This document shows, one piece after another, positions 27,724 through 36,926 of a DNA stretch of 64,000 bases. Made by a program: the position numbers and the translations under genes. The notes under the pieces were generated by a model. That model was given only the letters and a program-made list of their open reading frames with translations, made no database searches and had not been told where the DNA came from. Numbering within the stretch: position 1 is the stretch's first letter; every line of letters starts with the position of its first letter. The stretch is from Candidatus Kapaibacterium sp. (GTDB taxonomy: Bacteria; Bacteroidota; Ignavibacteria; Kapaibacteriales; UBA4661), in assembly GCA_025455065.1 (NCBI GenBank), contig JALONG010000039.1:29152-93151 (forward strand), read 5' to 3'.

Positions 27724-28992
27724 TCAAATCGTCTCGGTATAATTGAGTTCCTTACCAAAAGTCTCATGCAGCCCCCAAAGACAGATAAACGCTATCGTCA
27801 TGGCGATTGAAGCCGTTGCAATGCCGGCACCGACAAGTCCCAATGACGGTACAAAACTCCGAAAAAGCCACGTCATGGGAACAAGCGAACCGCGCACGAA
27901 ATTGGGTGCTGTTGTTGCCACTGTTGCGCGAAGATTGGTGCCAAACTGTTCTGCTGCAACAGTAACAAAAATTGCCCAATAGCCCGAAGACAAGCCTAAA
28001 AGCAGAACAATCATGTACACGGTATCGGCTGTCGGCATGGGAAAAATTTTGTTCATCAGAAAATACGCAGCAATGCAGAGAGAATCAAATACTAAAAATG
28101 CAAACAGCACTTTTTTTCTGCTTTGCAGGCGTTGGCTGAGATAGCCCGTCAGAAAATCACCAAGCGTTATTCCGACGTAGCAGAACATAATTGCTCTGCC
28201 GCCGCTCACGGGGTCTTTCACGCCCATTGCTGCGGCAAATTCCGGCGAAAATGTTACCAAAATTCCTACCACAACCCATAGTGGAACGCCCACCAACACG
28301 CACCGCACATAACGCTCGAAACGTTCTCGATTGGTGAAAAGGCTGAAAAAATCACCGCGTTTCGTTTCGCTGTCTTTTACTTTACTGAACATTCCCGATT
28401 CATAAACGCCGATGCGCAAGATAAGCAGCGCCAAACCTAAGCCACCGCCGATAAAGTATGCAATGCGCCAATCAAATGCCTCTGCCACAAAATACGCCAA
28501 CACTGCGCCCGAAACGCCCACGCCGGCGACAATCATCGTTCCGTAGCCGCGTATTTCTTTCGGCATGACTTCCACAACAAGCGTAATTCCAGCGCCTAAT
28601 TCACCCGCAAGTCCGATTCCGGCAATAAAGCGGAGCGCGGCGTACATATCAATCGAATTGACAAAGCCGTTGGCAATGTTTGCCAGCGAGTAGGTGATAA
28701 TGGAGCCGAACAAAATCGAAAGTCGCCCTTTTTTATCGCCTAAAATGCCCCAAAATACGCCGCCTACCAACATTCCGAACATTTGCATATTGATAAGAAA
28801 CAACCCGTCATCCATAAGTTGCTGTCCCGCCAAACCAAGCCCTTTTAAGCTGGGAACGCGGACAATACTAAAAAGAACGAGGTCGTAAATGTCCACAAAG
28901 TACCCAAGTGCCGCGACAATAACGGCTGCATTAAAAATGCTTGTGGAACTGCCTTTTTCTGCTGCTGTTGAACTCATAGTTTTCCTGAACAC
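27724..28992 (-). CDS. MFS transporter
   Basis: 12-TM-like profile; GILGDKKGRLSILFG, RFIAGIGLAGELGAGITLVVEVMPKEIRGYG. Confidence 0.92.
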   Translation of the reverse strand: MFRKTMSSTAAEKGSSTSIFNAAVIVAALGYFVDIYDLVLFSIVRVPSLKGLGLAGQQLMDDGLFLINMQMFGMLVGGVFWGILGDKKGRLSILFGSIITYSLANIANGFVNSIDMYAALRFIAGIGLAGELGAGITLVVEVMPKEIRGYGTMIVAGVGVSGAVLAYFVAEAFDWRIAYFIGGGLGLALLILRIGVYESGMFSKVKDSETKRGDFFSLFTNRERFERYVRCVLVGVPLWVVVGILVTFSPEFAAAMGVKDPVSGGRAIMFCYVGITLGDFLTGYLSQRLQSRKKVLFAFLVFDSLCIAAYFLMNKIFPMPTADTVYMIVLLLGLSSGYWAIFVTVAAEQFGTNLRATVATTAPNFVRGSLVPMTWLFRSFVPSLGLVGAGIATASIAMTIAFICLWGLHETFGKELNYTETI

Positions 28993-29375
28993 AAGTAATT
29001 ACAGACCAAAAGAATTGATTTGGCGCTAAAGATACACAATTCTTTGCTTTTGTGGTATGGGCAATATACGGTAAAGGGGAAGAATTTTTTTATTGCCCGT
29101 ACTCAACCCTCACGGAATATCTTTTTTGTGGCACAGACGCACTTAGTATTGGTGCTTGAAACCCGCATAAAAACTTGTTCTTGTGAAAAAACGGATTTTT
29201 GACTATGACGTTTTGGCATAGAAAAATGTGACGTTTTAGACCGTAACGAATGTCTGCGAAGGCGGTTATTACTAGAAAGAGACCAAACAAAGGTCGTCTG
29301 CAAAAATCAAGTACACAACAATTTTTTCGCTCATTTTCTTATTCTCATGTTCTTACTCTTATCAGGAGAAATGCT

Positions 29376-30041
29376 ATGAAAACGCTTATCCAAACCTCGC
29401 TTCGTAACGCGCTTTTGCGCACGTTCTCGGCAACATACACTCTTGCAATCTATCGTTTCTTTTTTGCTTTTTCCTTCGCGTTGGTCATCGCTTTGGGCGG
29501 CGCTTTGACTTCCTGCTCTGCCGCAAAAATTTATTCGGAATCCTCGCCCGATGCCCGCTACAACACATACCGCACGTTTGCTTTGGTGGACGAACCGCAC
29601 CGCGTCCCGAAGCAAAGCCGCGCCAGCATTGACATTATGGAAACAAACATCGAACAAGCATTGGAGCGGGAGATGGAGCGTCGGGGCTATGTCGTGAATG
29701 AACAGCAGCCGGATTTACTGGTGAAATACTCCATTGTCGTTGATAGAGACACGAAACTTGTGTCGCAGCCTGTTTATCGTCAGCGCCCCGTTGTGGCAGT
29801 GGGAGGCTTTTGGAGACCGCGTTATTACGTGAGTTCTGCGCCTATGGTTGTTGGCTCAAGAACCCGTGCGGTGACGCACAAAGAAGGCGTGTTGATAATT
29901 GACATTATTGAGCGTGCAACGGGCAAAACGGTTTGGCACGGCTGGTCAGAAGAGCCGATTGCGACAAACGCTGATGTAACGCGGGTTTTGAGCGATAATG
30001 TCCGCGATATTATGAATGCGTATCCGATTGCAGCGCGGTAA
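29376..30041 (+). CDS. DUF4136-like lipoprotein
   Basis: Lipobox-like ALTSCSAAK; YNTYRTFALVDEP; C-terminal GVLIIDIIERATGKTVWHGWSEEPI. Confidence 0.8.
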   Translation: MKTLIQTSLRNALLRTFSATYTLAIYRFFFAFSFALVIALGGALTSCSAAKIYSESSPDARYNTYRTFALVDEPHRVPKQSRASIDIMETNIEQALEREMERRGYVVNEQQPDLLVKYSIVVDRDTKLVSQPVYRQRPVVAVGGFWRPRYYVSSAPMVVGSRTRAVTHKEGVLIIDIIERATGKTVWHGWSEEPIATNADVTRVLSDNVRDIMNAYPIAAR

Positions 30042-30082
30042 GAATGTTTCAGAACAATTCTACAAGGGGAACTACCATCTCG

Positions 30083-30115
30083 AAAGGCAGGCAGCGTGAG
30101 GCTTCCTGCCTTTTT
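30083..30115 (+). terminator. rho-independent terminator
   Basis: AAAGGCAGG...CCTGCCTTTTT after the 29376 gene. Confidence 0.85.
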
Positions 30116-30207
30116 CTTTGCAGTAAGGTTTGTTGTGCTGAAATTTCGGGCATCTTCTCACTGTACAGGCGAATGTTTGTATTATGGCACAAAATCAGGC
30201 TTTGGTG

Positions 30208-30286
30208 GCACAGACATTCTTGTCTGTGCAGGTTTGTATCCTTAACACCGTTCGCTCATTTCGGACACAGACAAGAATGTCTGTGC
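30208..30286. repeat. REPIN-like doublet of inverted REP palindromes
   Basis: GCACAGACATTCTTGTCTGTGC (30208-30229) and ACACAGACAAGAATGTCTGTGC (30265-30286) in opposite orientation, 35 bp apart. Confidence 0.85.
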
Positions 30287-30308
30287 TACGAAGAAGAGGT
30301 TTGCATTA

Positions 30309-31808
30309 CTAACTTTGATACTGTCTATTGGCAAGCATAATTTCCTCAACATCGTCAAAATGCACTTTTTCCGCCCCCAAAATTTGATAGTTCTCATGCC
30401 CTTTTCCCGCCACAAGCACGATGTCACCTGCTTTTGCGAGGTTTATAGCGTGACGAATGGCTTCACGCCTTTCGGCGAGGACGGTGGTTGCGGCAAATTT
30501 TTCTTTCGGGATTCCGGCTAAAATATCATCCAAAATCGTCAAAGGGTCTTCCAAGCGAGGATTATCGCTGGTGAGAATGGGTAAATCTGCCAGATTGGAA
30601 GCAATCGCGCCCATTTTCGGGCGTTTGGTTTTGTCGCGGTTGCCGCCGCAGCCGAAAACGCAGATAATACGACCTTCAGGAGCCGATGTGTCGCGGAGTT
30701 CGCGGCAGGCAAGCAGGGCTTTTTCCAGCGCATCGGGTGTGTGTGCGTAATCAACGATTGCAACTGCTTGGTCGTTGAAAATGGGAAGGCGCTGCATCCT
30801 TCCGGGAGCGCCTTGTACGCGGGTTTCAAGAGCATTCTTTAATGTTGCTGTCGAGACTCCCAGCGCTGAAGCCATTGCCACACACGCGGCAACATTTTCT
30901 ACGTTAAATTTCCCGATAAGCGGCATCGAACCTTGCATTGATTCGCCGTTAATCAACAGGGTTACGTGTGTGCGCGTAAAGCTAAATTTTTCCTCGCTAA
31001 TCTGCACACTTGCTTTTGATGAGCGCCCAAACAGCACACGTGTTGCCGCTTTTGTGTCGCGGAGCATAAACGCGCACCGCGCATCATCGGCATTCGCAAC
31101 GGCGACACTTGATTCGGGCAGCATATCGAAAAGCCGCTTTTTCGCTTCGGCGTAGGCATCCATTGTGACGTGGAAATCCAAGTGGTCTTGCGTGAGATTG
31201 GTAAAGATTGCTCCGGCGAAGGTGATTCCATGAACACGTTCCAGCGAAAGCGCATGGGAGCTGACTTCCATGACAATCGCCGTTGCGCCGCGTTTACGCA
31301 TATCGGCAAAAAGTGCGCACAGTTCCGGTGCTTCGGGCGTGGTAAAATTCGTGGGAATGGTTTCTTCGCCAAAATAATTACCTGTCGTGCCGATGATTCC
31401 TACTTGCTCACCCATTGCTTCCAGCAAATGTTTGAGGACAAAGGTACAGGTTGTTTTACCGTTTGTCCCCGTAATGCCGAAAACACGTAACTTGGTGGAA
31501 GGTTGGTCATACCAAACGTGTGCAATTTCCGCCAGCGCCTTGCGGGTGTCAGGGACAAGCACCAGTGCCACGTGTGGCGGCACATCTAATTCCCGTTCTG
31601 CTACAATAACCCGTGCGCCGCCCGTGATTGCTTGTGCGGCGTAATCATGCCCGTCGCTTTGCAAACCCTTGATTGCGACAAATAACGAATCTTCGGTGCA
31701 TCGCCGCGAATCATACTGAATGTTCGTAACAGCCCGGGCAAGAGCGTGTGCATCGCCGCGAAGCGTGTAATTAAGCGTGTTTTCAAGCAATGTATGGAGC
31801 GATTTCAT
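30309..31808 (-). CDS. murE: UDP-N-acetylmuramoyl-L-alanyl-D-glutamate--2,6-diaminopimelate ligase
   Basis: VFGITGTNGKTTCTFVLKHLLE, EVSSHALSLERV, TSDNPRLEDP; start taken at MKSLHTLLENTL because the longer ORF start lies inside a REP repeat. Confidence 0.95.
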   Translation of the reverse strand: MKSLHTLLENTLNYTLRGDAHALARAVTNIQYDSRRCTEDSLFVAIKGLQSDGHDYAAQAITGGARVIVAERELDVPPHVALVLVPDTRKALAEIAHVWYDQPSTKLRVFGITGTNGKTTCTFVLKHLLEAMGEQVGIIGTTGNYFGEETIPTNFTTPEAPELCALFADMRKRGATAIVMEVSSHALSLERVHGITFAGAIFTNLTQDHLDFHVTMDAYAEAKKRLFDMLPESSVAVANADDARCAFMLRDTKAATRVLFGRSSKASVQISEEKFSFTRTHVTLLINGESMQGSMPLIGKFNVENVAACVAMASALGVSTATLKNALETRVQGAPGRMQRLPIFNDQAVAIVDYAHTPDALEKALLACRELRDTSAPEGRIICVFGCGGNRDKTKRPKMGAIASNLADLPILTSDNPRLEDPLTILDDILAGIPKEKFAATTVLAERREAIRHAINLAKAGDIVLVAGKGHENYQILGAEKVHFDDVEEIMLANRQYQS

Positions 31809-32008
31809 CGTGGCTTGAGGAAAAATGAAACAAGTTAGGATGACGAAATATTTTCGGCATAAAAACGCTGCAACATACGGTAAATGCTGAAAATAATCAA
31901 CGGGAAATACAATCGTTTGTTGGAAATAGTCGCTATGTGCGAGGTTTTTTGTATCATTGCGAAGTTTTTGACCATTTGACTGGCGAAAAAAAAAGTATAA
32001 AGACTTTA

Positions 32009-32088
32009 GTGGCACAGACATTTTTGTCTGTGCGGAGCGGTTGATAAACATCATCAATACTTGCACAGACAAAAATGTCTGTGCCACT
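32009..32088. repeat. REPIN-like doublet of inverted REP palindromes
   Basis: AGTGGCACAGACATTTTTGTCTGTGC (32009-32033) and GCACAGACAAAAATGTCTGTGCCACT (32063-32088), near-perfect inverted copies. Confidence 0.88.
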
Positions 32089-32162
32089 GATTGCTCAGAA
32101 TATCCACTTGATTTTTTGTCATTTCATAGCTTTTTGCAGTATCGCATTTTCTCGAAAAACCA

Positions 32163-33980
32163 ATGACACTTTTTCACCGTACCGACCTGCGTCCCGCACT
32201 AATCCTTGCCGCAATAGCATTCTTGCTGCTTACGCCGCTTATTTTCTACGGTTTGGATTACACCGACACCGGATACAGCACCGTTATGGCGTGGATGCAG
32301 GCGGCGCACCCGAAAGCTGCACTATGGGATTTTAACAATTTTGGCAGTGCTTTTTTAGCGGGTTTTTGGTTTTTTACGGGCGCGGAATCGCTCTTGGCGT
32401 ACCGATTTCAGTGGGTGTTGATGATTGTGGCGACGGCGTTGTGTTCTTACGCGATATTGTCGTGGTTTTACGAGGATAAGCGTGCAATCGTTATTTCGCT
32501 TGTTCCGGCGCTCATTTTGGCGGTGTTTAATAGCGAGGAGGGCTTGATTGTGGAATATCATAACCTACCCGGATTCCTCGCATTACTGAGCGCTGTACCG
32601 CTTTTGCGATATTTTGCGCCTCGTCTCGCCAAACCAAACCTTCTTCTTCTGATGCTTACAAGTGGCTTTGTCGCTGCGTTTATGGTGTTTTCGCGGCTGC
32701 CGATGTTGCTTTGGTGTGCGGCGGTGTATGCTGTGCTGGGCTTTGCGGCGTGGCGCGGGTTTGACAAACGTGCAATGGTGACAATAGCAGCTTGGCTGTT
32801 TGTGGGATTTTGTGCGGGGTGTTTGGTAATTGTTGGGCTTCTTGTTCTGCGTGGTTTTACCTTGCAGAGCGTTGTCGCAGACAGCATCAAATCTATCACG
32901 GCGGTCAATACGTTCCACGATTACGCCATGAAGCACCCTGAACTTGGGTATTATCCGCTCACCATCAGCACGGGCATTCGCTATGGGAAAATTCTCGGCA
33001 CAGGCGCTTTGGCGCTTGTGATTGCCTTTGTGTGGAAGCGTTTGACGTTTTTACGCGGTCGTGTGGCGAATGTTGTGGAAGGTGCTTTACTGCTTGCGTT
33101 TGGGGCGTTAATTGTGAGTGTTGTTATTGTGCTTGCCTCGAAATCCTTGGGATTTCATTACGGACCGATAACATCGTTGCTATTGGGCGCACCGTTGCTG
33201 ATTGTGGGGTATATTTTTCTTGCTGAATGGCGAGAAATGGACGCGGGGAAGCAGGTATTGATACTTTGTGCATTTGCGTTTTTTGGGTTGGTGAGTTTGG
33301 GCGGTTCAGGCGTTTGGGTAAGTAACTTTCGGCATGGTGTATGGCTTATTTTTCCGATTGCTCTGCTCGAAATGCAGCGCTTTCAATCGCGGTTCTGGGA
33401 ATTTCGCTTTGTGCGCTTGTTACTGATTGTCGGGGCGGTTGTGCTGGGAATTTCACTTCGCATCCAGATGCCCTACCGCGACCAGCCCACATACCGCTTG
33501 AACGCTCGCTTTGCAGCACCTGTTTTGAGCGGCATTGCCTCCAGCGCGGGGCGCACACAAACGCTGGAAGAACTTCTTGCCGAATTGCGTACACGCGGCG
33601 TAAAAGCAGGCGATACGCTTCAGGCGTACCCAAGCATGGCGACGGTGTATTTTGCGACAAAAACGCTGCCTTGGTACAAACATCCTTGGATTGGGCAGAT
33701 GTGGACAGTGCGGCAAGATTTGATACAGCATACAAAGGTTTGCGATGTATTCCCGCGTTATGTCGTCCGGGCGAAATTTGACCCAAACACCGCAATCGCA
33801 CTTGATTCTGACCGCCCTACTGTTCCTTTTTCGCTTGGGTACACGCCGGAAAAGCTGTTCTATGGCGAATATGCCTATTGCCACGATTGCACGACGTATT
33901 TGGATTCGCTGTTTTTAGTGCAGCAGCGTTACAAGGTGGTCTGGGAAAACAAAGGTTTTGCGCTCTTCGCCAAGCCGTAA
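32163..33980 (+). CDS. multi-pass membrane protein (glycosyltransferase-family-like)
   Basis: 605 aa, ~10 hydrophobic segments, N-terminal ...YGLDYTDTGYSTVMAWMQ. Confidence 0.75.
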   Translation: MTLFHRTDLRPALILAAIAFLLLTPLIFYGLDYTDTGYSTVMAWMQAAHPKAALWDFNNFGSAFLAGFWFFTGAESLLAYRFQWVLMIVATALCSYAILSWFYEDKRAIVISLVPALILAVFNSEEGLIVEYHNLPGFLALLSAVPLLRYFAPRLAKPNLLLLMLTSGFVAAFMVFSRLPMLLWCAAVYAVLGFAAWRGFDKRAMVTIAAWLFVGFCAGCLVIVGLLVLRGFTLQSVVADSIKSITAVNTFHDYAMKHPELGYYPLTISTGIRYGKILGTGALALVIAFVWKRLTFLRGRVANVVEGALLLAFGALIVSVVIVLASKSLGFHYGPITSLLLGAPLLIVGYIFLAEWREMDAGKQVLILCAFAFFGLVSLGGSGVWVSNFRHGVWLIFPIALLEMQRFQSRFWEFRFVRLLLIVGAVVLGISLRIQMPYRDQPTYRLNARFAAPVLSGIASSAGRTQTLEELLAELRTRGVKAGDTLQAYPSMATVYFATKTLPWYKHPWIGQMWTVRQDLIQHTKVCDVFPRYVVRAKFDPNTAIALDSDRPTVPFSLGYTPEKLFYGEYAYCHDCTTYLDSLFLVQQRYKVVWENKGFALFAKP

Positions 33981-34004
33981 TTGACCACTGAAAAAACGAG
34001 TATC

Positions 34005-34652
34005 ATGGCAACAAAACCGCATCACGAAACGTATGAAGACATCATTCATCACCCAAAACTCTTCGGTGAAAGTTTACGCCGTTTGCGCACGGCTGCCCAA
34101 ATGTCCGTGCAGCAAGCAGCAGAGCGGCTTGGCGTGTCGAAATCGTTGTTGTCTATGGTGGAAAGCGGTCAGCGCACGGCAAAATTTGAGGATATTCTTG
34201 GTTTGATGCGGCTGTACAAGTACCCTTTTGCGTGGTTTTTGACGCAAACGCGGGATTCGTTTCGGCAAAGCGTTGTTGATGCGCCGTTGGATGAACGCGC
34301 CGGGGCAATCGTGCAATCGCGCACAGATGCGCTGGTAATGACCGGCAAGCGAGATTCGGAGAGTCTTCCACGTCTTTTGCTTTTGCGCCCTTTACGCTCA
34401 CGGTCGGATAGCGAATGGTTGGAATTGTTCTTGCCGCCGCACACGCAATTAACCGAAAAACCGATAGCGCATTTTGGCGAGGTGCGAGGTGTGGTGCAGC
34501 ACGGAACGCTGTTGTTGGTGGTGGATAATGACGAATATCGCGTCCGCGAAGGCGAGGAATTTTGCTTCGACGGTGCGCGTCCGCATTTGCTGAGAAATTA
34601 TTTAGCAGAGCCGACACTGGCAACGTTGGTGATTACGCCTGCTGCGCTTTAG
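34005..34652 (+). CDS. XRE-family transcriptional regulator
   Basis: HTH ESLRRLRTAAQMSVQQAAERLGVSKSLLSMVESGQRTAKFEDI; cupin-like C-terminus VVDNDEYRVREGEEFCFDGARPHLLRN. Confidence 0.88.
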   Translation: MATKPHHETYEDIIHHPKLFGESLRRLRTAAQMSVQQAAERLGVSKSLLSMVESGQRTAKFEDILGLMRLYKYPFAWFLTQTRDSFRQSVVDAPLDERAGAIVQSRTDALVMTGKRDSESLPRLLLLRPLRSRSDSEWLELFLPPHTQLTEKPIAHFGEVRGVVQHGTLLLVVDNDEYRVREGEEFCFDGARPHLLRNYLAEPTLATLVITPAAL

Positions 34653-34835
34653 TGGGGCGTTCGGGAAAACAACTTTTATCGTATCCGATACAAAAAAAAT
34701 TTCGCTCACAGTGGAAAATAATCGGAGAAAAAATTGTACTTTTGCCAAGCGCGGAATGAATCTGAACGTTCCACGCTTTTTCTTTTTCGTCAGGAACAAC
34801 CGTGTGGCGTAAATACACAAGGCACGAGGCAATCA

Positions 34836-35354
34836 ATGAATCCGCTTGAACAAATGCAGCAAGAAATTACAAGCTATTTTCTTGCAGAAAAATACGAAAG
34901 TGTCATTTTTGTTTCGATTGGCGCACTTGCGTTGGCGACTTCCGCGTGGCTCTGGCTCAGTTCCGCTAATTTTGCCGCTACATTCAAAGCAATGTCCTAT
35001 CCGCTTGTCGCTGTGGGGCTTATTCAAATTGTCGTGGGCGGTTCGGTTCTTTTGCGAAGCGATATTCAAATCGCCACATTTACCAAGCAGGTTGTTTCCG
35101 CGCCCCAGACATACAAAGCCGATGAAATGAGGCGTATGGAAACGGTGAACAAGAATTTTACGCTGTATAAATGGGTTGAAATAGCACTCCTTCTGTGTGG
35201 AATTATCATCACATTTGCTGTTTCTCGCAATAGCGCTTGGTATGCCGCAGCCATCGGTTTGATTCTGCAATCTTCGCTTATGCTTGTTGCAGACTTGTTT
35301 GCAGAGCATCGGGCGTATCATTACGTGGATTGTATCAACCGTTTTGTCTCGTAA
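34836..35354 (+). CDS. membrane hypothetical protein
   Basis: Four hydrophobic segments (FVSIGALALATSAWLWL; YPLVAVGLIQIVVGGSVLL; WVEIALLLCGIIITFAV; YAAAIGLILQSSLMLVADLF); TACTTTTG -7-like box at 34737-34744. Confidence 0.7.
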   Translation: MNPLEQMQQEITSYFLAEKYESVIFVSIGALALATSAWLWLSSANFAATFKAMSYPLVAVGLIQIVVGGSVLLRSDIQIATFTKQVVSAPQTYKADEMRRMETVNKNFTLYKWVEIALLLCGIIITFAVSRNSAWYAAAIGLILQSSLMLVADLFAEHRAYHYVDCINRFVS

Positions 35355-35387
35355 TCTTGCCTCAGATGTATGTGCCTTCAACACCGC

Positions 35388-36080
35388 ATGAAATCTTATT
35401 TTCGTTATCTAGCCTTGTTTTTGGGTGCGGTGATTGCCGTAGCGTGTGAGCGTGAATCCTCCGCAGGCTTGATAAAACTTGAAACAAAAGATTCTGCGAA
35501 TCATTACAGCATCCGCCCCGTGATTCAATTTGTGGATTCGAGCGCTATGCGAGCGCAGATTTCTGCGGGTTGGGCGAAGGTGTACAATAAAATACGCCGT
35601 AAATACTTGGGCGGTGGCTTGACGGTGGAGTTTTTTAGTAAAAATGGTATTCCCGCAAGCAACCTTACTGCCGATTCTGCGGTGATTGAAGACGACACAA
35701 AAAATATGACCGCACAAGGAACAGTAGTCGTTACATCGGCTTGGACGCAAACAACCGTCCGCACAACCGAACTTCAATGGGATGATGCAAAGAAAAAACT
35801 TCATTCCGACAAGTTTGTGGATATTGCCTCACCAACGGAGTTATTGCAAGGATACGGCTTTGAATCGGATGCAAATTTGGAACACTATACGATTTACAAA
35901 GTAACCGGGCAAACGCTACTTATGGGCGGGACGATGGCGACAACAGCAGCAACAAATGCAAGTATTGGTGCGCCTTCAACGGTAATGCCCAATGGAATAC
36001 CAAACACAATGCCCTCAAAAACAACAACAAAAACTTTATCAACGAGTTCAACCATTCCAAGTTCAACTATTCAACGCTAG
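35388..36080 (+). CDS. LptC-like LPS export periplasmic lipoprotein
   Basis: Lipobox AVACERE; VEFFSKNGIPASNLTADSAVIEDDTKNMTAQGTVVVTS...TELQWDDAKKKLHSDKFVDI. Confidence 0.8.
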   Translation: MKSYFRYLALFLGAVIAVACERESSAGLIKLETKDSANHYSIRPVIQFVDSSAMRAQISAGWAKVYNKIRRKYLGGGLTVEFFSKNGIPASNLTADSAVIEDDTKNMTAQGTVVVTSAWTQTTVRTTELQWDDAKKKLHSDKFVDIASPTELLQGYGFESDANLEHYTIYKVTGQTLLMGGTMATTAATNASIGAPSTVMPNGIPNTMPSKTTTKTLSTSSTIPSSTIQR

Positions 36081-36093
36081 GGAGAATGTCGCA

Positions 36094-36867
36094 ATGCGAA
36101 AATACTTGATTGCAGGCAACTGGAAAATGTACACCACGCCGCCTGAAGCCACAACGCTGGCAAGTGCCATTGCTGAAAAACAGCAATTTTTGAGTCCACC
36201 CTCAAGCGTTCAAACGCTGATTTGTCCGCCCTACACGAGTATCTATGCGGCTGTGGAGGCTGTTAAAGGGTCGGGTGTGCGTGTCGGGGCGCAAGATTGC
36301 CACACGGAAAATAAAGGCGCATTTACGGGGGAAATTGCCCCGGCAATGGTCAAAGCAAGCGGCTGTTCGCACGTCATTGTGGGACACTCCGAGCGTCGGC
36401 AATATTTCAGCGAGACCAATGCGCTGCTCAATAAAAAAATTCTTGCCGCGCTGAACGAAGGCTTAGTGCCGATTTATTGCGTGGGCGAAACGCTCATTGA
36501 ACGCAAGCAAGAACAAACGATTGCTGTTGTCCGCTCACAACTTGTGGACGGTTTGAAAGATGTTTCCTTGAAAAGTGCAGACCAACTTGTTATTGCTTAC
36601 GAACCTGTCTGGGCAATCGGTACAGGGCTTGCTGCAACATCCGACCAAGCACAAGAAGTTCACGCAGCAATTCGTGGTTTTTTGAAGGAAATTTTGGGCG
36701 CTCATGGCGCAGAAACTCTCATCCTCTATGGCGGCAGCTTGAAGCCTGAAAATGCCGAAGAAATCCTTGCGAAACCTGATGTAGGTGGCGGTTTGATAGG
36801 CGGCGCGTCGTTGCAAGAGGATTCTTTTGCTGCTATTATTGCAATGGCTTGTAAACTTGCGCTGTAA
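36094..36867 (+). CDS. tpiA: triose-phosphate isomerase
   Basis: RKYLIAGNWKMY, VIVGHSERRQYF, AYEPVWAIGTG, YGGSLKPENA. Confidence 0.97.
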   Translation: MRKYLIAGNWKMYTTPPEATTLASAIAEKQQFLSPPSSVQTLICPPYTSIYAAVEAVKGSGVRVGAQDCHTENKGAFTGEIAPAMVKASGCSHVIVGHSERRQYFSETNALLNKKILAALNEGLVPIYCVGETLIERKQEQTIAVVRSQLVDGLKDVSLKSADQLVIAYEPVWAIGTGLAATSDQAQEVHAAIRGFLKEILGAHGAETLILYGGSLKPENAEEILAKPDVGGGLIGGASLQEDSFAAIIAMACKLAL

Positions 36868-36926
36868 TTGTAGATATTCCGAACAGAATTTTTTTACCGA
36901 ATTTTATTATCATCTCAGGAGAAACA

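Noticed and set aside
30309-32087. Longer 592-aa start for murE beginning MAQTFLSVQVL
   Set aside because: The first residues are translated REP palindrome; MurE homology begins at MKSLHTLLENTL (31808).
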